Source: Actinomycetes bacterium
Lineage (GTDB): Bacteria; Actinomycetota; Actinomycetes; Actinomycetales; Cellulomonadaceae
Length of the DNA: 29,972 nucleotides
Direction of reading: 5' to 3'
Assembly: GCA_023432565.1 (NCBI GenBank)
Contig: JAEYUL010000010.1
Coordinates: forward strand, 1-29,972
The position numbers and the translations under genes were made by a program. Positions within the stretch are counted from its first letter, which is position 1, and every line of letters starts with the position of its first letter. The notes beneath the pieces are model-generated. The model saw only the letters and a list, made by a program, of their open reading frames with translations. It searched no databases and was not told the DNA's origin. Of the stretch, positions 25,401-29,972 are shown in pieces.

Positions 25401-25834
25401 CGCTGCAGTCCGGCTCGTCGGGCACGTTCGTGCTCACCGTGACGAATGCCGGGCCCACGCCGGACCCCGGGCCGATCACCGTGACGGACGTGCTGCCCGC
25501 CGGGCTGACGTTCGACGGCGCCCGGGGTGCGCAGTGCTCCGCCGCAGGCCAGGAGGTCACGTGCACGCTCGACGGGCTCGACGTCGGTGAGTCCGTCCAG
25601 GTGCACCTGACGGTGCGCGTCGGCGCGATCGACGCGCGCTCCGTGACGAACACGGCGACGGTCACGAGCGCCGCGGACGACGCCGACCCGGAGAACAACT
25701 CCGGCTCGGTGACCGTGCCCGTGCGCGCCCGGCCCCTGGCCACCACCGGCGTCGAGGCGGGGCTGCTCGCCCTGATGGCGCTCTTCCTGCTCGCGGGCGG
25801 GACGGCAGCACTGTCCACGGCGCGACGCCGCTGA
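16448..25834 (+). CDS. Giant cell-wall-anchored surface protein with about 21 DUF11-type repeats
   Basis: 3128-aa secreted protein. GTG 16448 follows GGAGG by 5 nt. A Sec signal peptide (MLHRRPSRGLAALLSLALV onward) ends at ASAA near residue 37-38. The body is a chain of beta-sandwich repeats. The first (about 39-202) is divergent. Nos. 2-10 (about 203-1642) are long (145-170 aa). Nos. 11-21 (about 1643-3090) are shorter (115-145 aa) and carry VTNxGPS. Repeats 2-21 each have a Lys near the start (VTKT), an Asp before LP (VTDTLP) and an Asn near the end (TNTATV). Most, including all of 11-21, also have a Cys pair. The C-terminus is LATTG (3097-3101), a hydrophobic helix and RRR: an LAxTG sorting signal of the class E sortase type. 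It is probably a rigid stalk or adhesin; no separate binding domain is visible. No sortase gene is in the window. A strong terminator follows 10 nt after the stop. Confidence 0.93.
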   Translation: MLHRRPSRGLAALLSLALVLGLGAVVTVAAPPAPASAAVGTLSLDGGATPQSVLAGENARIGLEARHTGDAADIAYNVSFVATLPPGATYVAGSATPGSGPGAPGEPKATQVTPTPGDPSTAYWVLEWTNVTDVPAGGSASLGFELALDPALFPAGSTVAVPSRVLGSADERVVPKVTVSSSGVTHVADVSATDTAETSVSPIEVTKSEPSPESGLLRGLQDQRTTYTLTVRVAPSGGVDDVVVRDVLPAALQFLGCESVSAAGGCSLLSGQAVVPDGAGAGTEVTWALGDLAAGSVTTIRYRAAAGYDALDATSEQFDGTSLRQAPTGTAATNTVDVTGWYTGAVRAEADRAVSARAEHTVQVLDVALVKSADTDSFAGGSSVRYSLDVRVGQYTDASSIVVTDVLPDGICAYLPTGFTAPAGWPADCAALPRRAVSGATLTDAVFHGDGRTTLTFAVPDVAANETHRVGYDAYMRATHADGSPTATGETFTNTASLSATTTPVGGSPETGTRAVTNGSSADVSSSGPVLVKQVWTNSTRAPIAGAASCPVVGDPQWTTTGQPVVRLGDLVCFQITLRAADGVALRDVSVRDFVPVGTEYVDARVAATSSSFAVTQTPGQPAWTIGDTIGSARYMPAGGSVTFQVVARVTDTDPTGKDILGNLAKMRWRDADNRIAAQRTQVDFVVAPAPPLELTKTVTAASGTSTSQSVGEGEVVTYRLAVKHAGTSAEATDHPVSSVELWDLLPSAFTCLDVVSSVTCAPGLTTSTVGRSLVRTTLSGAALGADGVLTAGETVTYDLQVRVPSPLSIQSTHTNDASVVEYTVPTTDGRSGATPATYRPTGSLADPTDPNAPAANASASVTLPNATVAKSIVSTSVTETGNNATSQVTVGEQITYAYSVSLPAKTSMFRGVLRDTLPSGSRLTLLSVDSVSAPGLTVTQYASGSAQTCTPTASAACVDTTTGTLYLPPVLTNDTETARVYEVTVTARVANAAGNTHSSTLTNTANLTSRASSSSSTDVARASATASATVVLPAVSLTKSPLNASGVATDPLTVGTGQVVTFRLTAAQTSSSRPPAHDAVVIDCLPAGMIPVTPLPAGLTTQSGTGTPCATGRPQITWALGDISASAPTSIDYQVTIPADAAGSVSLTNTATLTASTIADGANGTTTERSLTGTDSGVVQLASPTGTKTADVTWAVPGQTVTFTLTTRLPANANYYDAAVIDVLPAGFEPDLTNASVECTGGDATWRTTCAATPISATYTSVTLTRVLWPLGDLPALGTERVVTITLPATVDPAGSAAAGDSVTNAHGVGWFHADGSRDLTPTTTFDRAPTLGTVQVSIREPRLTVTKTVDDATVEPGQTFTYSVKVSSATTTSYNATAHTITVTDTLPVGVVPLAEGGTPVADGGTTVSGGTWDATQRRITWTLTSLAGGASTTLAVPVTIPDANAVSTTALTNTARVASWSSLATDGRDYGPSQPATVDVTPQLPLVNASKEQTTTNPVTIGQEVSYAVTLTNAGGGTATSVEVSDTLPSSWEYVAGSATISVAGGAAVDLDDPSGTGTLVWTNVLPAGVDLAGGASAVLRYKASPTADAASALGSGVAHTNTVEVTHVTDAAGGGSYDDGEGSYLGTGGSATARIHAADLAVTKTAGTWVAGSNGTWTVSVTNNGPDPAVGVTVQDVVGTLPTGVSLVSVAGTGFSCTTDSALESTCTRSASLAAGASATLTVTVSIAADVASGTTATNTATVSASTFDPDLSDNSASSTATVTTVADLELVKTGPASIAAGAQVTWTVTVTNHGPSVSRASTVAPIVLTDELPAGVTLQETTASGLACELEADDRTVACVRTSDLASGASVSVVLTGLVDRTLVAADGPLVNSAEVTPVTGQGDDAYDDTDSTSTTITHSEALHVTKTIEGTLVAGSTGTYGIEVRNDGPSVARGVVVTDDLPTGLTFAGGVASSDDWTCTGTTSVTCELDGVLDVGTAKASTFTFDVTVAPGRTGTILNEAVVGSDWADDQDSDDVSSGTTVRADLGITKSHPTGDVAAGTGTTFTIVVTNHGPSDAPGPITVTDTVPAGLPLDGTPSADAGTCTVGAATSGGARPVTCTLSAGLEAGDTWEIEVPVLVPATAAPATITNTATVEGPATLDEGDDTHANTASDDVVIVREADLSITKTASPTTVVAGDADGVMYSLVVENAGPSVATATTVVDTLPAQLAPVSGSWADGTCTVTGQKVTCELGDLLEADGAVTIEVVARVRADVADGTTVTNTATVSSTTPDVDGSGPTTDSDDATITVDTEATLTVTKTAEAASVRAGRTAAYGVVVHNEGPSDVPGPVTVTDTLPTGLTFDSASTTGSPAWVCDDDAGEVTCTLGDGTASLAAGASAPTLRIVAAVAAAADPGTVTNSVVASSDLSGDSDPDTADVEVTTVADLVVTKSHTGDAIAGEPFAWTLTVTNDGPSDSRATSDNPILVRDTLPVGVSFDDSAPVTGGGFTCVAGTPLTVGTTTRERVDCTRATTLAAGATASVTVPVLLDADLHGTVTNTAAVYPDLTLEPGPEALDNNRADDDVDVTGIADLGVVKEVLTDPADVVAGRTISWRVAVTNHGPSTSRADATTPIVVVDELPAGVQDATATGTGWTCTTDEDTVTCERDADLPVGPAPDLVVTATVRSSTVGDVVNVAAVHPGSTPQDRGAGGAGGGSEPDTDDASVTPRTEADLRLVKAVVDAPVAGATGVFRLEVSNFGPSDARDVVVTDELPAGLVFAAVTGTSADRWSCTGTTTVACTLDGSLPVGTVATLDLLVAVDVTVSGDVVNTATVTSSTPEVDPADNTDTVTTGTEAYATLSVVKTHSGEGKVGGALTYHLAVTNDGPSPADDVTVLDQVPPSLQVTGVRADDATWRCVIGEADADGTPVLCSADSLAPGAAPTIDVDVLVGAAAYPSVVNVVEVSSSTPSPDGLTTATDEDTLEPAPLVDLSLTKTFDGDALQSGSSGTFVLTVTNAGPTPDPGPITVTDVLPAGLTFDGARGAQCSAAGQEVTCTLDGLDVGESVQVHLTVRVGAIDARSVTNTATVTSAADDADPENNSGSVTVPVRARPLATTGVEAGLLALMALFLLAGGTAALSTARRR

Positions 25835-25843
25835 CCGCGGGCA

Positions 25844-25875
25844 CCCGGCGGCAGGTCACCCGACCTGTCGCCGGG
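25844..25875 (+). terminator. Strong hairpin terminator after the giant surface-protein gene
   Basis: CCCGGCGGCAGGTC (25844-25857) pairs along all 14 positions (one G-U wobble) with GACCTGTCGCCGGG (25862-25875) around an ACCC loop, 10 nt after the stop codon. No U tract follows, as is usual in high-GC actinobacteria. It separates the surface protein from the thiamine operon. Confidence 0.8.
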
Positions 25876-25904
25876 CGCCGGCGCGCTCGCACCCGCCACG
25901 CGAG

Positions 25905-25910
25905 TACGAT
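25905..25910 (+). promoter_or_regulatory. Predicted -10 of the thiamine operon
   Basis: TACGAT fits TANNNT and would place the transcript start near 25917, right at the first paired bases of the TPP aptamer. No clear -35 is visible. The agreement between predicted start and aptamer boundary is the main support. Confidence 0.55.
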
Positions 25911-25914
25911 CGGG

Positions 25915-26038
25915 GCGAACGACAGGGGAGCGTCAGGCCCTGGGCACCTCCGGGACCCACGGCCGGGACGCTGAGAGTGCGGGCCAACCGCAGACCCTCG
26001 AACCTGATCCGGGTGATACCGGCGTAGGGAGTCGGGAT
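25915..26038 (+). promoter_or_regulatory. TPP riboswitch (THI element)
   Basis: Aptamer that binds thiamine pyrophosphate and switches off the downstream genes. Conserved blocks are in the right order: GGGGAGC at 25924-25930, CTGAGA at 25971-25976 (pyrimidine-binding core), ACCCTCGAACCTGATC at 25994-26009, and GGGTGATACCGGCGTAGGGA at 26011-26030 (pyrophosphate side). P1 closes with GAC/GTC bases around 25921 and 26031. The P3 arm between GGGGAGC and CTGAGA (CCCTGGGCACCTCCGGG region) is of ordinary length. It precedes thiB, thiP and thiQ, so feedback control of thiamine uptake is expected. Confidence 0.95.
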
Positions 26039-26091
26039 TCTCAGCTCCGTGGTCGTCGTCGGCCGCGGGCCGTCGTCGCCCTCGGGGCACC

Positions 26092-26111
26092 CCTCCTGCA
26101 GACCAAGGAGG
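26092..26111 (+). promoter_or_regulatory. thiB: Shine-Dalgarno-sequestering hairpin of the TPP riboswitch
   Basis: CCTCCT (26092-26097) is exactly complementary to AGGAGG (26106-26111), the thiB ribosome binding site, with an 8-nt loop. The thiB ATG is 10 nt downstream. TPP binding probably favours this hairpin and blocks translation, the common mechanism in actinobacteria. The intervening G/C-rich stretch 26050-26090 could hold the competing antisequester; I did not fold it. Confidence 0.65.
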
Positions 26112-26121
26112 AGTACCACCC

Positions 26122-27234
26122 ATGGCGGGACCCATCTCGCACCGGCGCCGCGCGCGCCTCGTCGTCCTCGGCACGGCACTGACGCTCGCGCTCGCGGGCT
26201 GCTCGCTCGCCGGCACGGACGGGACCACGACCCCGCAGACCGGCGCCGCGACCTCACCGGGTGCCACGGCCGGCGGCACGGTCACGCTCGTCACGCACGA
26301 CTCGTTCGCACTGTCCGAGCCGCTGCTCGAGTCCTTCACCGACGCCACGGGCATCCAGGTCGAGGTGGTGCAGCCCGGTGACGCGGGCGCACTGGTCAAC
26401 CAGCTCGTCCTGACCAAGGACGCGCCGCTCGGGGACGTCGTCTACGGCATCGACAACTCGTTCGCGTCCCGCGCGCTCGCCGAGGGCGTCGTGCAGCCGT
26501 ACGCCGCACAGGGTGACGCCGCCGCCGACGCGCGCGGCTTCGCGCTCGAGGGGGACGACGAGGGAGCGCTGACCGCCGTCGACTTCGGGGACGTGTGCCT
26601 CAACGTGGACACCGCCTGGTTCGCGGAGCACGACGTCGAGGTCCCGACGACGCTCGACGACCTGACCTCGCCGCAGTACGAGGACCTGCTCGTGGTGCCG
26701 AACGCGGTGACGTCGTCACCCGGGTTCGCGTTCCTGCTGGCCACCGTCGGCGCCAAGGGCGAGGACTGGCCGCAGTACTGGAGCGCGCTCAAGGCCAACG
26801 GCCTGAAGATCGCCGACGGCTGGTCCGACGCGTACTTCACGGACTTCTCCGGGGGCGGCGGGGGCGGGCCGCGGCCCGTCGTGCTCTCCTACGCGAGCTC
26901 GCCGCCCGTGACGATCCCCGAGGGCGGCACGGAGCCGACGACCGCGGCGATGCTCGACACGTGCTTCCGCCAGGTCGAGTACGCGGGTGTGCTCACGGGC
27001 GCGCAGAACCCGGCCGGGGCGCGGGCGCTCGTCGACTTCCTGCTGTCCGACGAGGTCCAGGCCGACATCCCCGGCTCGATGTACATGTACCCCGTGAGCT
27101 CGTCGGTCGACCTGCCCGACGAGTGGGTGCAGTTCGCGCCGCTCGCGGAGCACCCGTTCGAGGTCGCACCCGACCAGATCGACGCGAACCGTGAGCGCTG
27201 GCTCACGCAGTGGTCGGACACCGTGATCGGCTGA
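26122..27234 (+). CDS. thiB: Thiamine ABC transporter substrate-binding lipoprotein
   Basis: 370-aa lipoprotein that captures thiamine outside the membrane and delivers it to ThiP. The signal peptide ends in a lipobox LALAGC with the lipid-modified Cys at residue 27, followed by a Thr/Gly/Ala-rich linker to about 52. ThiB/TbpA landmarks follow: VTHDSFALSEPLLESF near 55, GDVVYGIDNSFASRAL, VDFGDVCLNVDTAWF, a KIADGWSDAYFTDFSGG motif near 230, LSYASSPP, and PGSMYMYPV near 318, which matches the conserved WMYPV segment of E. coli ThiB. The Gly-rich loop SGGGGGGPRP looks normal for actinobacterial relatives, as far as I can recall. It is the first gene of a riboswitch-controlled operon. The start has a strong AGGAGG, the one masked by the hairpin. 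Confidence 0.94.
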   Translation: MAGPISHRRRARLVVLGTALTLALAGCSLAGTDGTTTPQTGAATSPGATAGGTVTLVTHDSFALSEPLLESFTDATGIQVEVVQPGDAGALVNQLVLTKDAPLGDVVYGIDNSFASRALAEGVVQPYAAQGDAAADARGFALEGDDEGALTAVDFGDVCLNVDTAWFAEHDVEVPTTLDDLTSPQYEDLLVVPNAVTSSPGFAFLLATVGAKGEDWPQYWSALKANGLKIADGWSDAYFTDFSGGGGGGPRPVVLSYASSPPVTIPEGGTEPTTAAMLDTCFRQVEYAGVLTGAQNPAGARALVDFLLSDEVQADIPGSMYMYPVSSSVDLPDEWVQFAPLAEHPFEVAPDQIDANRERWLTQWSDTVIG

Positions 27235-27244
27235 CCGTCCTGCC

Positions 27245-29047
27245 ATGACCACGACCACGCCCCGCCCCACGCCCGTCCGGACCGTGCGACCCGGCGTGCC
27301 CACGGGCACGCCGGCCGGTCGTGGTGGGTGGTCGCGGCCGCGCCACGCGCGCGCCGGGCGGTGGGGGCGGGGCGTGGCCTGGACGGTCGCGGTCGTCCTG
27401 CCGCTCGGCTTCGTGGTCGCGTTCTTCGCCTACCCGGTGGCCGTCATGGTGGGCCGCGGGTTCGTCGTCGACGGCCAGCTCGACCTGTCGGGGTTCGCCG
27501 AGGTGTTCTCCCGTCCCCGCACGTGGCGGATCGTCGGGCAGACCCTCGCGCAGGCCGGGGTGGCGACGCTCGTGAGCGTGCTGCTCGGCGTGCCCGGGGC
27601 CTACGTGCTGCACCGTCACCGGTTCCGCGGGCGGGCTGCGGTGCGTGCGCTGGTCACCGTGCCGTTCGTGCTGCCGACGGTCGTGGTCGGGGTCGCGTTC
27701 CGCTCCCTGCTCGTCGAGGGCGGGCCGCTGGGGTTCCTGCACCTGGACGGGACGTTCGCGGCGATCGTCGCCGCGCTCGTGTTCTTCAACTACGCGGTCG
27801 TGGTGCGCAGCGTCGGCGGTCTCTGGGAGCGCCTGGACCCGCGCGCCGAGCAGGCGGCCCGAGCGCTCGGCGCCACGCCGTGGCGTGCGCTGCGCACCGT
27901 GACACTGCCTGCGCTGACGCCCGCGATCGTCTCGGCCGCGTCCCTGGTCTTCCTGTTCAGCGCGACCGCGTTCGGCACCGTGCTCGTGCTCGGCGGGCTG
28001 CGGTTCGGGACGATCGAGACCGAGATCTGGGTGCAGACCACCCAGTTCCTCGACCTGCGCGCCGCCGCCGTGCTGTCGGTCGTGCAGCTCGGGGTGGTCG
28101 CCGGTGCGCTGCTCGTCGCGGGTCGGGCGCGGGCGCGTCGCGAGCGCGCGCTGCAGCTCGCCGACCCCGAGCTCGTCGTGCGGCCCCTGCGGCTGCGCCG
28201 GCGGCGCGGTGAGCCGCGCGACGACGGGCTCGCACTGGTCCGCGGCGCGAGCGCCCTCACCGCGCTCGTCGTCGTGCTGCTCGCCCTGCCGCTGGTCAAC
28301 CTCGTCGTGCGCTCGCTGCGCGTCGGGGACGGGTGGGGCCTGGACCACTACGTGGCGCTGTCGACCGTGAGCGGCGGCGTGACCGTGTCCGTGTGGCAGG
28401 CCGCGCTGACGTCGCTGCGCACCGCCGTCGACGCGACCCTGATCGCGCTGGCCGTGGGCGGGCTCGTCGCGCTCGTGGTGTCCCGCCGCCCGCGCCGCCC
28501 CGCCGCCCGACGAGCCGTGGCCGGGCTCGACGCGCTGTTCATGCTGCCGCTCGGGGTCTCCGCGGTGACCGTGGGGTTCGGGTTCCTGCTCACGATGCAC
28601 GAGCCGTTCGGGCTCGACCTCGACCTGCGGCGCTCGCCGCTGCTCGTGCCCGTCGCGCAAGCCGTCGTGGCGGTGCCCCTGGTGGTGCGCACGGTGCTGC
28701 CCGTGCTGCGCGCGGTCGACCCCCGCCTGCGCGAGGCCGCCGCGACCCTCGGTGCGGCACCCGGACGCGTCCTGCGCACGGTCGACGGCGCGCTCGCGCT
28801 GCGGGCGACCGGGCTCGCCGTCGGGTTCGCGTTCGCCGCCTCGTTGGGTGAGTTCGGCGCGACCTCGTTCCTGGCGCGGCCCGACTCCCCGACGCTGCCG
28901 GTCGTGATCTTCCGCCTCATCGGGCGGCCCGGCCCCGAGTCGTACGGTCGGGCGCTCGCGGCGTCCGTGCTGCTCGCGGTGCTGACCGCGACCGTCGTGG
29001 CCCTGTGCGAGCGACTGCGTCGCACGGGCGAAGGAGGACAGTGGTGA
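27245..29047 (+). CDS. thiP: Thiamine ABC transporter permease (two fused permease domains)
   Basis: 600-aa inner-membrane protein containing two binding-protein-dependent permease domains in one chain, as in E. coli ThiP. The first domain has its EAA coupling loop at about residues 202-224 (EQAARALGATPWRALRTVTL). The second has REAAATLGAAPGRVLRTVDG near 496-515. Each domain has about six helices, joined by an Arg-rich cytoplasmic linker around 295-325. It starts 10 nt after thiB. The N-terminal 45 residues are Pro/Arg/Thr-rich and the ATG lacks a clear RBS, so translation may be coupled to thiB or begin further in. It overlaps thiQ by GTGA. Confidence 0.92.
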   Translation: MTTTTPRPTPVRTVRPGVPTGTPAGRGGWSRPRHARAGRWGRGVAWTVAVVLPLGFVVAFFAYPVAVMVGRGFVVDGQLDLSGFAEVFSRPRTWRIVGQTLAQAGVATLVSVLLGVPGAYVLHRHRFRGRAAVRALVTVPFVLPTVVVGVAFRSLLVEGGPLGFLHLDGTFAAIVAALVFFNYAVVVRSVGGLWERLDPRAEQAARALGATPWRALRTVTLPALTPAIVSAASLVFLFSATAFGTVLVLGGLRFGTIETEIWVQTTQFLDLRAAAVLSVVQLGVVAGALLVAGRARARRERALQLADPELVVRPLRLRRRRGEPRDDGLALVRGASALTALVVVLLALPLVNLVVRSLRVGDGWGLDHYVALSTVSGGVTVSVWQAALTSLRTAVDATLIALAVGGLVALVVSRRPRRPAARRAVAGLDALFMLPLGVSAVTVGFGFLLTMHEPFGLDLDLRRSPLLVPVAQAVVAVPLVVRTVLPVLRAVDPRLREAAATLGAAPGRVLRTVDGALALRATGLAVGFAFAASLGEFGATSFLARPDSPTLPVVIFRLIGRPGPESYGRALAASVLLAVLTATVVALCERLRRTGEGGQW

Positions 29048-29972
29048 CGACGAGCAGGACCTCCCTGAACGCGCCGGGAGCGCCCACGGGCCCCTCGGTC
29101 GGACCTGCCGACGCACCGGCCACGAGCGTGGCGCGCGACGTGGGGGAGCAGGCCGCCGGGCTCGGCGTGCACGACGTCGTCGTGCAGTACCCGGCGGCGC
29201 GGCGGCGAGCCGTCCCGAACCGGGCCGTCGACGGGGTGAGCCTCGACGTGGCTCGGGGTGAGGTGCTCGCGCTGCTCGGGCCGTCGGGGTGCGGCAAGTC
29301 CTCGCTGCTGCGTGCGGTCGCCGGTCTCGAACCGCTGGCCGAGGGCGACGTGACCTGGGACGGCGAGTCGGTCGCCGAGGTGCCGGTGCACCGCCGCGAC
29401 TTCGGCCTGATGTTCCAGGACGGGCAGCTGTTCACGCACCGTGACGTCGCGGGGAACATCTCCTACGGGCTGGCGGGCGTGCCTCGCGCGCAGGCCGCCG
29501 CGCGCGTCGCGGACCTGCTCGAGCTGGTCGGGCTGCCCGGTGCCGGGCCGCGGGCGGTCGCGACGCTCTCGGGTGGCGAGCGCCAGCGGGTCGCGCTCGC
29601 ACGCGCACTGGCCCCCGCGCCGCGGCTCCTGCTGCTCGACGAGCCGCTGTCCGCGCTCGACCGCTCGCTGCGCGAACGCCTCGCGCTCGACCTGCGGGCC
29701 GCGCTGCTCGTCACCGGGACCACCGCGCTGTTCGTCACGCACGACCAGGACGAGGCGTTCGCGGTCGCCGACCGTGTCGCGGTGATGGCCGCGGGCCGGG
29801 TGCTGCAGTCCGGCACGCCGGCCGAGCTGTGGCGCTCCCCGGCCGACGAGCAGGTCGCCCGGTTCCTCGGCTACGAGGCGTTCGTCGCGGTGGCGCACGC
29901 CCCGGACGCGCTGCGGCGCGCGGTGCCCGCTCCCGACGGCGCGACCTTCGCGCTCGCACCGGGGGGCCTGGT
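29044..29972 (+). CDS. thiQ: Thiamine ABC transporter ATP-binding protein, 5' portion
   Basis: At least 309 residues, running off the window without a stop. All catalytic motifs are normal: Walker A GPSGCGKSS (79-87), Q-loop Gln125 (MFQDGQLF), signature LSGGE (175-179), Walker B LLLLDEP with Glu200, and switch His233 (FVTHDQDEA). It would power ThiB-ThiP thiamine import. An unusual 40-residue Pro/Ala/Ser-rich N-terminal extension precedes the ABC fold. A region after about residue 275 (ARFLGYEAFVAVAHAPDALR) continues beyond the minimal ATPase, as in ATPases with a C-terminal regulatory domain. GTG 29044 is chosen because GGAGG (29033-29037) lies 6 nt upstream; GTG 29041 would leave only 3 nt. 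Its intact motifs contrast with the degenerate ATPase at 13398-14084. Confidence 0.92.
   Translation, partial: MTTSRTSLNAPGAPTGPSVGPADAPATSVARDVGEQAAGLGVHDVVVQYPAARRRAVPNRAVDGVSLDVARGEVLALLGPSGCGKSSLLRAVAGLEPLAEGDVTWDGESVAEVPVHRRDFGLMFQDGQLFTHRDVAGNISYGLAGVPRAQAAARVADLLELVGLPGAGPRAVATLSGGERQRVALARALAPAPRLLLLDEPLSALDRSLRERLALDLRAALLVTGTTALFVTHDQDEAFAVADRVAVMAAGRVLQSGTPAELWRSPADEQVARFLGYEAFVAVAHAPDALRRAVPAPDGATFALAPGGL

Noticed and set aside
27815..27840. Second CelR-like site (CTGGGAGCGCCTGG)
   Set aside because: It lies inside thiP coding sequence, lacks the right half-site, and is explained by codons.

Overview
The window is GC-rich, densely coding actinobacterial DNA. It most likely comes from Cellulomonas or a close relative. 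The main evidence is the first gene, a GH94 cellobiose phosphorylase whose residue numbering matches the Cellulomonas enzyme up to the catalytic Asp490. Upstream of it is a CelR-type operator (12 of 14 bases of TGGGAGCGCTCCCA). Further support comes from an Mtb-type bifunctional Dcd, an actinobacterial membrane-anchored HdrD-like Fe-S protein, a DUF4235 protein and an LAxTG (class E) sortase signal.

Layout. (1) 1-1697, minus: 5' part of cellobiose phosphorylase (cbp), running off the window, with its own promoter and operator at about 1790-1850. (2) 1941-3657, plus: dcd, probably leaderless, followed 4 nt later by an unrecognised 378-aa protein. (3) 3883-6069, minus: five-helix membrane Fe-S oxidoreductase with two 4Fe-4S motifs and two CCG domains. 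(4) 6070-6844: a 775-nt divergent intergenic region built of layered repeats (an ACCCC tract, an exact-register 204-bp tandem duplication and a 20-bp G-rich tandem array). (5) 6845-13319, plus: six-gene Mrp/Mnh cation/proton antiporter operon mnhA(B)CDEFG. MnhB is fused to MnhA, and all five gene junctions are 4-nt ATGA/GTGA overlaps. (6) 13398-14084, minus: a LolD/MacB-type ABC ATPase in which almost every catalytic motif residue is replaced. (7) 14497-15984, plus: phytoene-desaturase-like FAD oxidoreductase, convergent with a small DUF4235 membrane protein (16006-16263, minus). (8) 16448-25834, plus: a 3128-aa secreted, cell-wall-anchored stalk protein made of about 21 DUF11-type repeats and ending in LATTG. 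(9) 25905-29972, plus: a TPP-riboswitch-controlled thiamine ABC importer, thiB-thiP-thiQ, with thiQ running off the window.

Working logic. Cbp splits imported cellobiose phosphorolytically, and its operator fits cellobiose-responsive LacI-family repression. Mrp handles Na+/H+ exchange. The thi operon imports thiamine and is shut off by TPP, apparently through a hairpin that hides the thiB ribosome binding site. The giant DUF11 protein is a surface structure.

I found no clearly new multi-gene system, CRISPR array, insertion sequence, tRNA or rRNA. The items most worth a second look are the motif-degenerate ABC ATPase, the Lys-Asp-Asn triad present in 20 of 21 repeats of the giant surface protein, the layered G-rich repeats between the Fe-S gene and the mnh operon, and the SD-sequestering hairpin downstream of the TPP aptamer.
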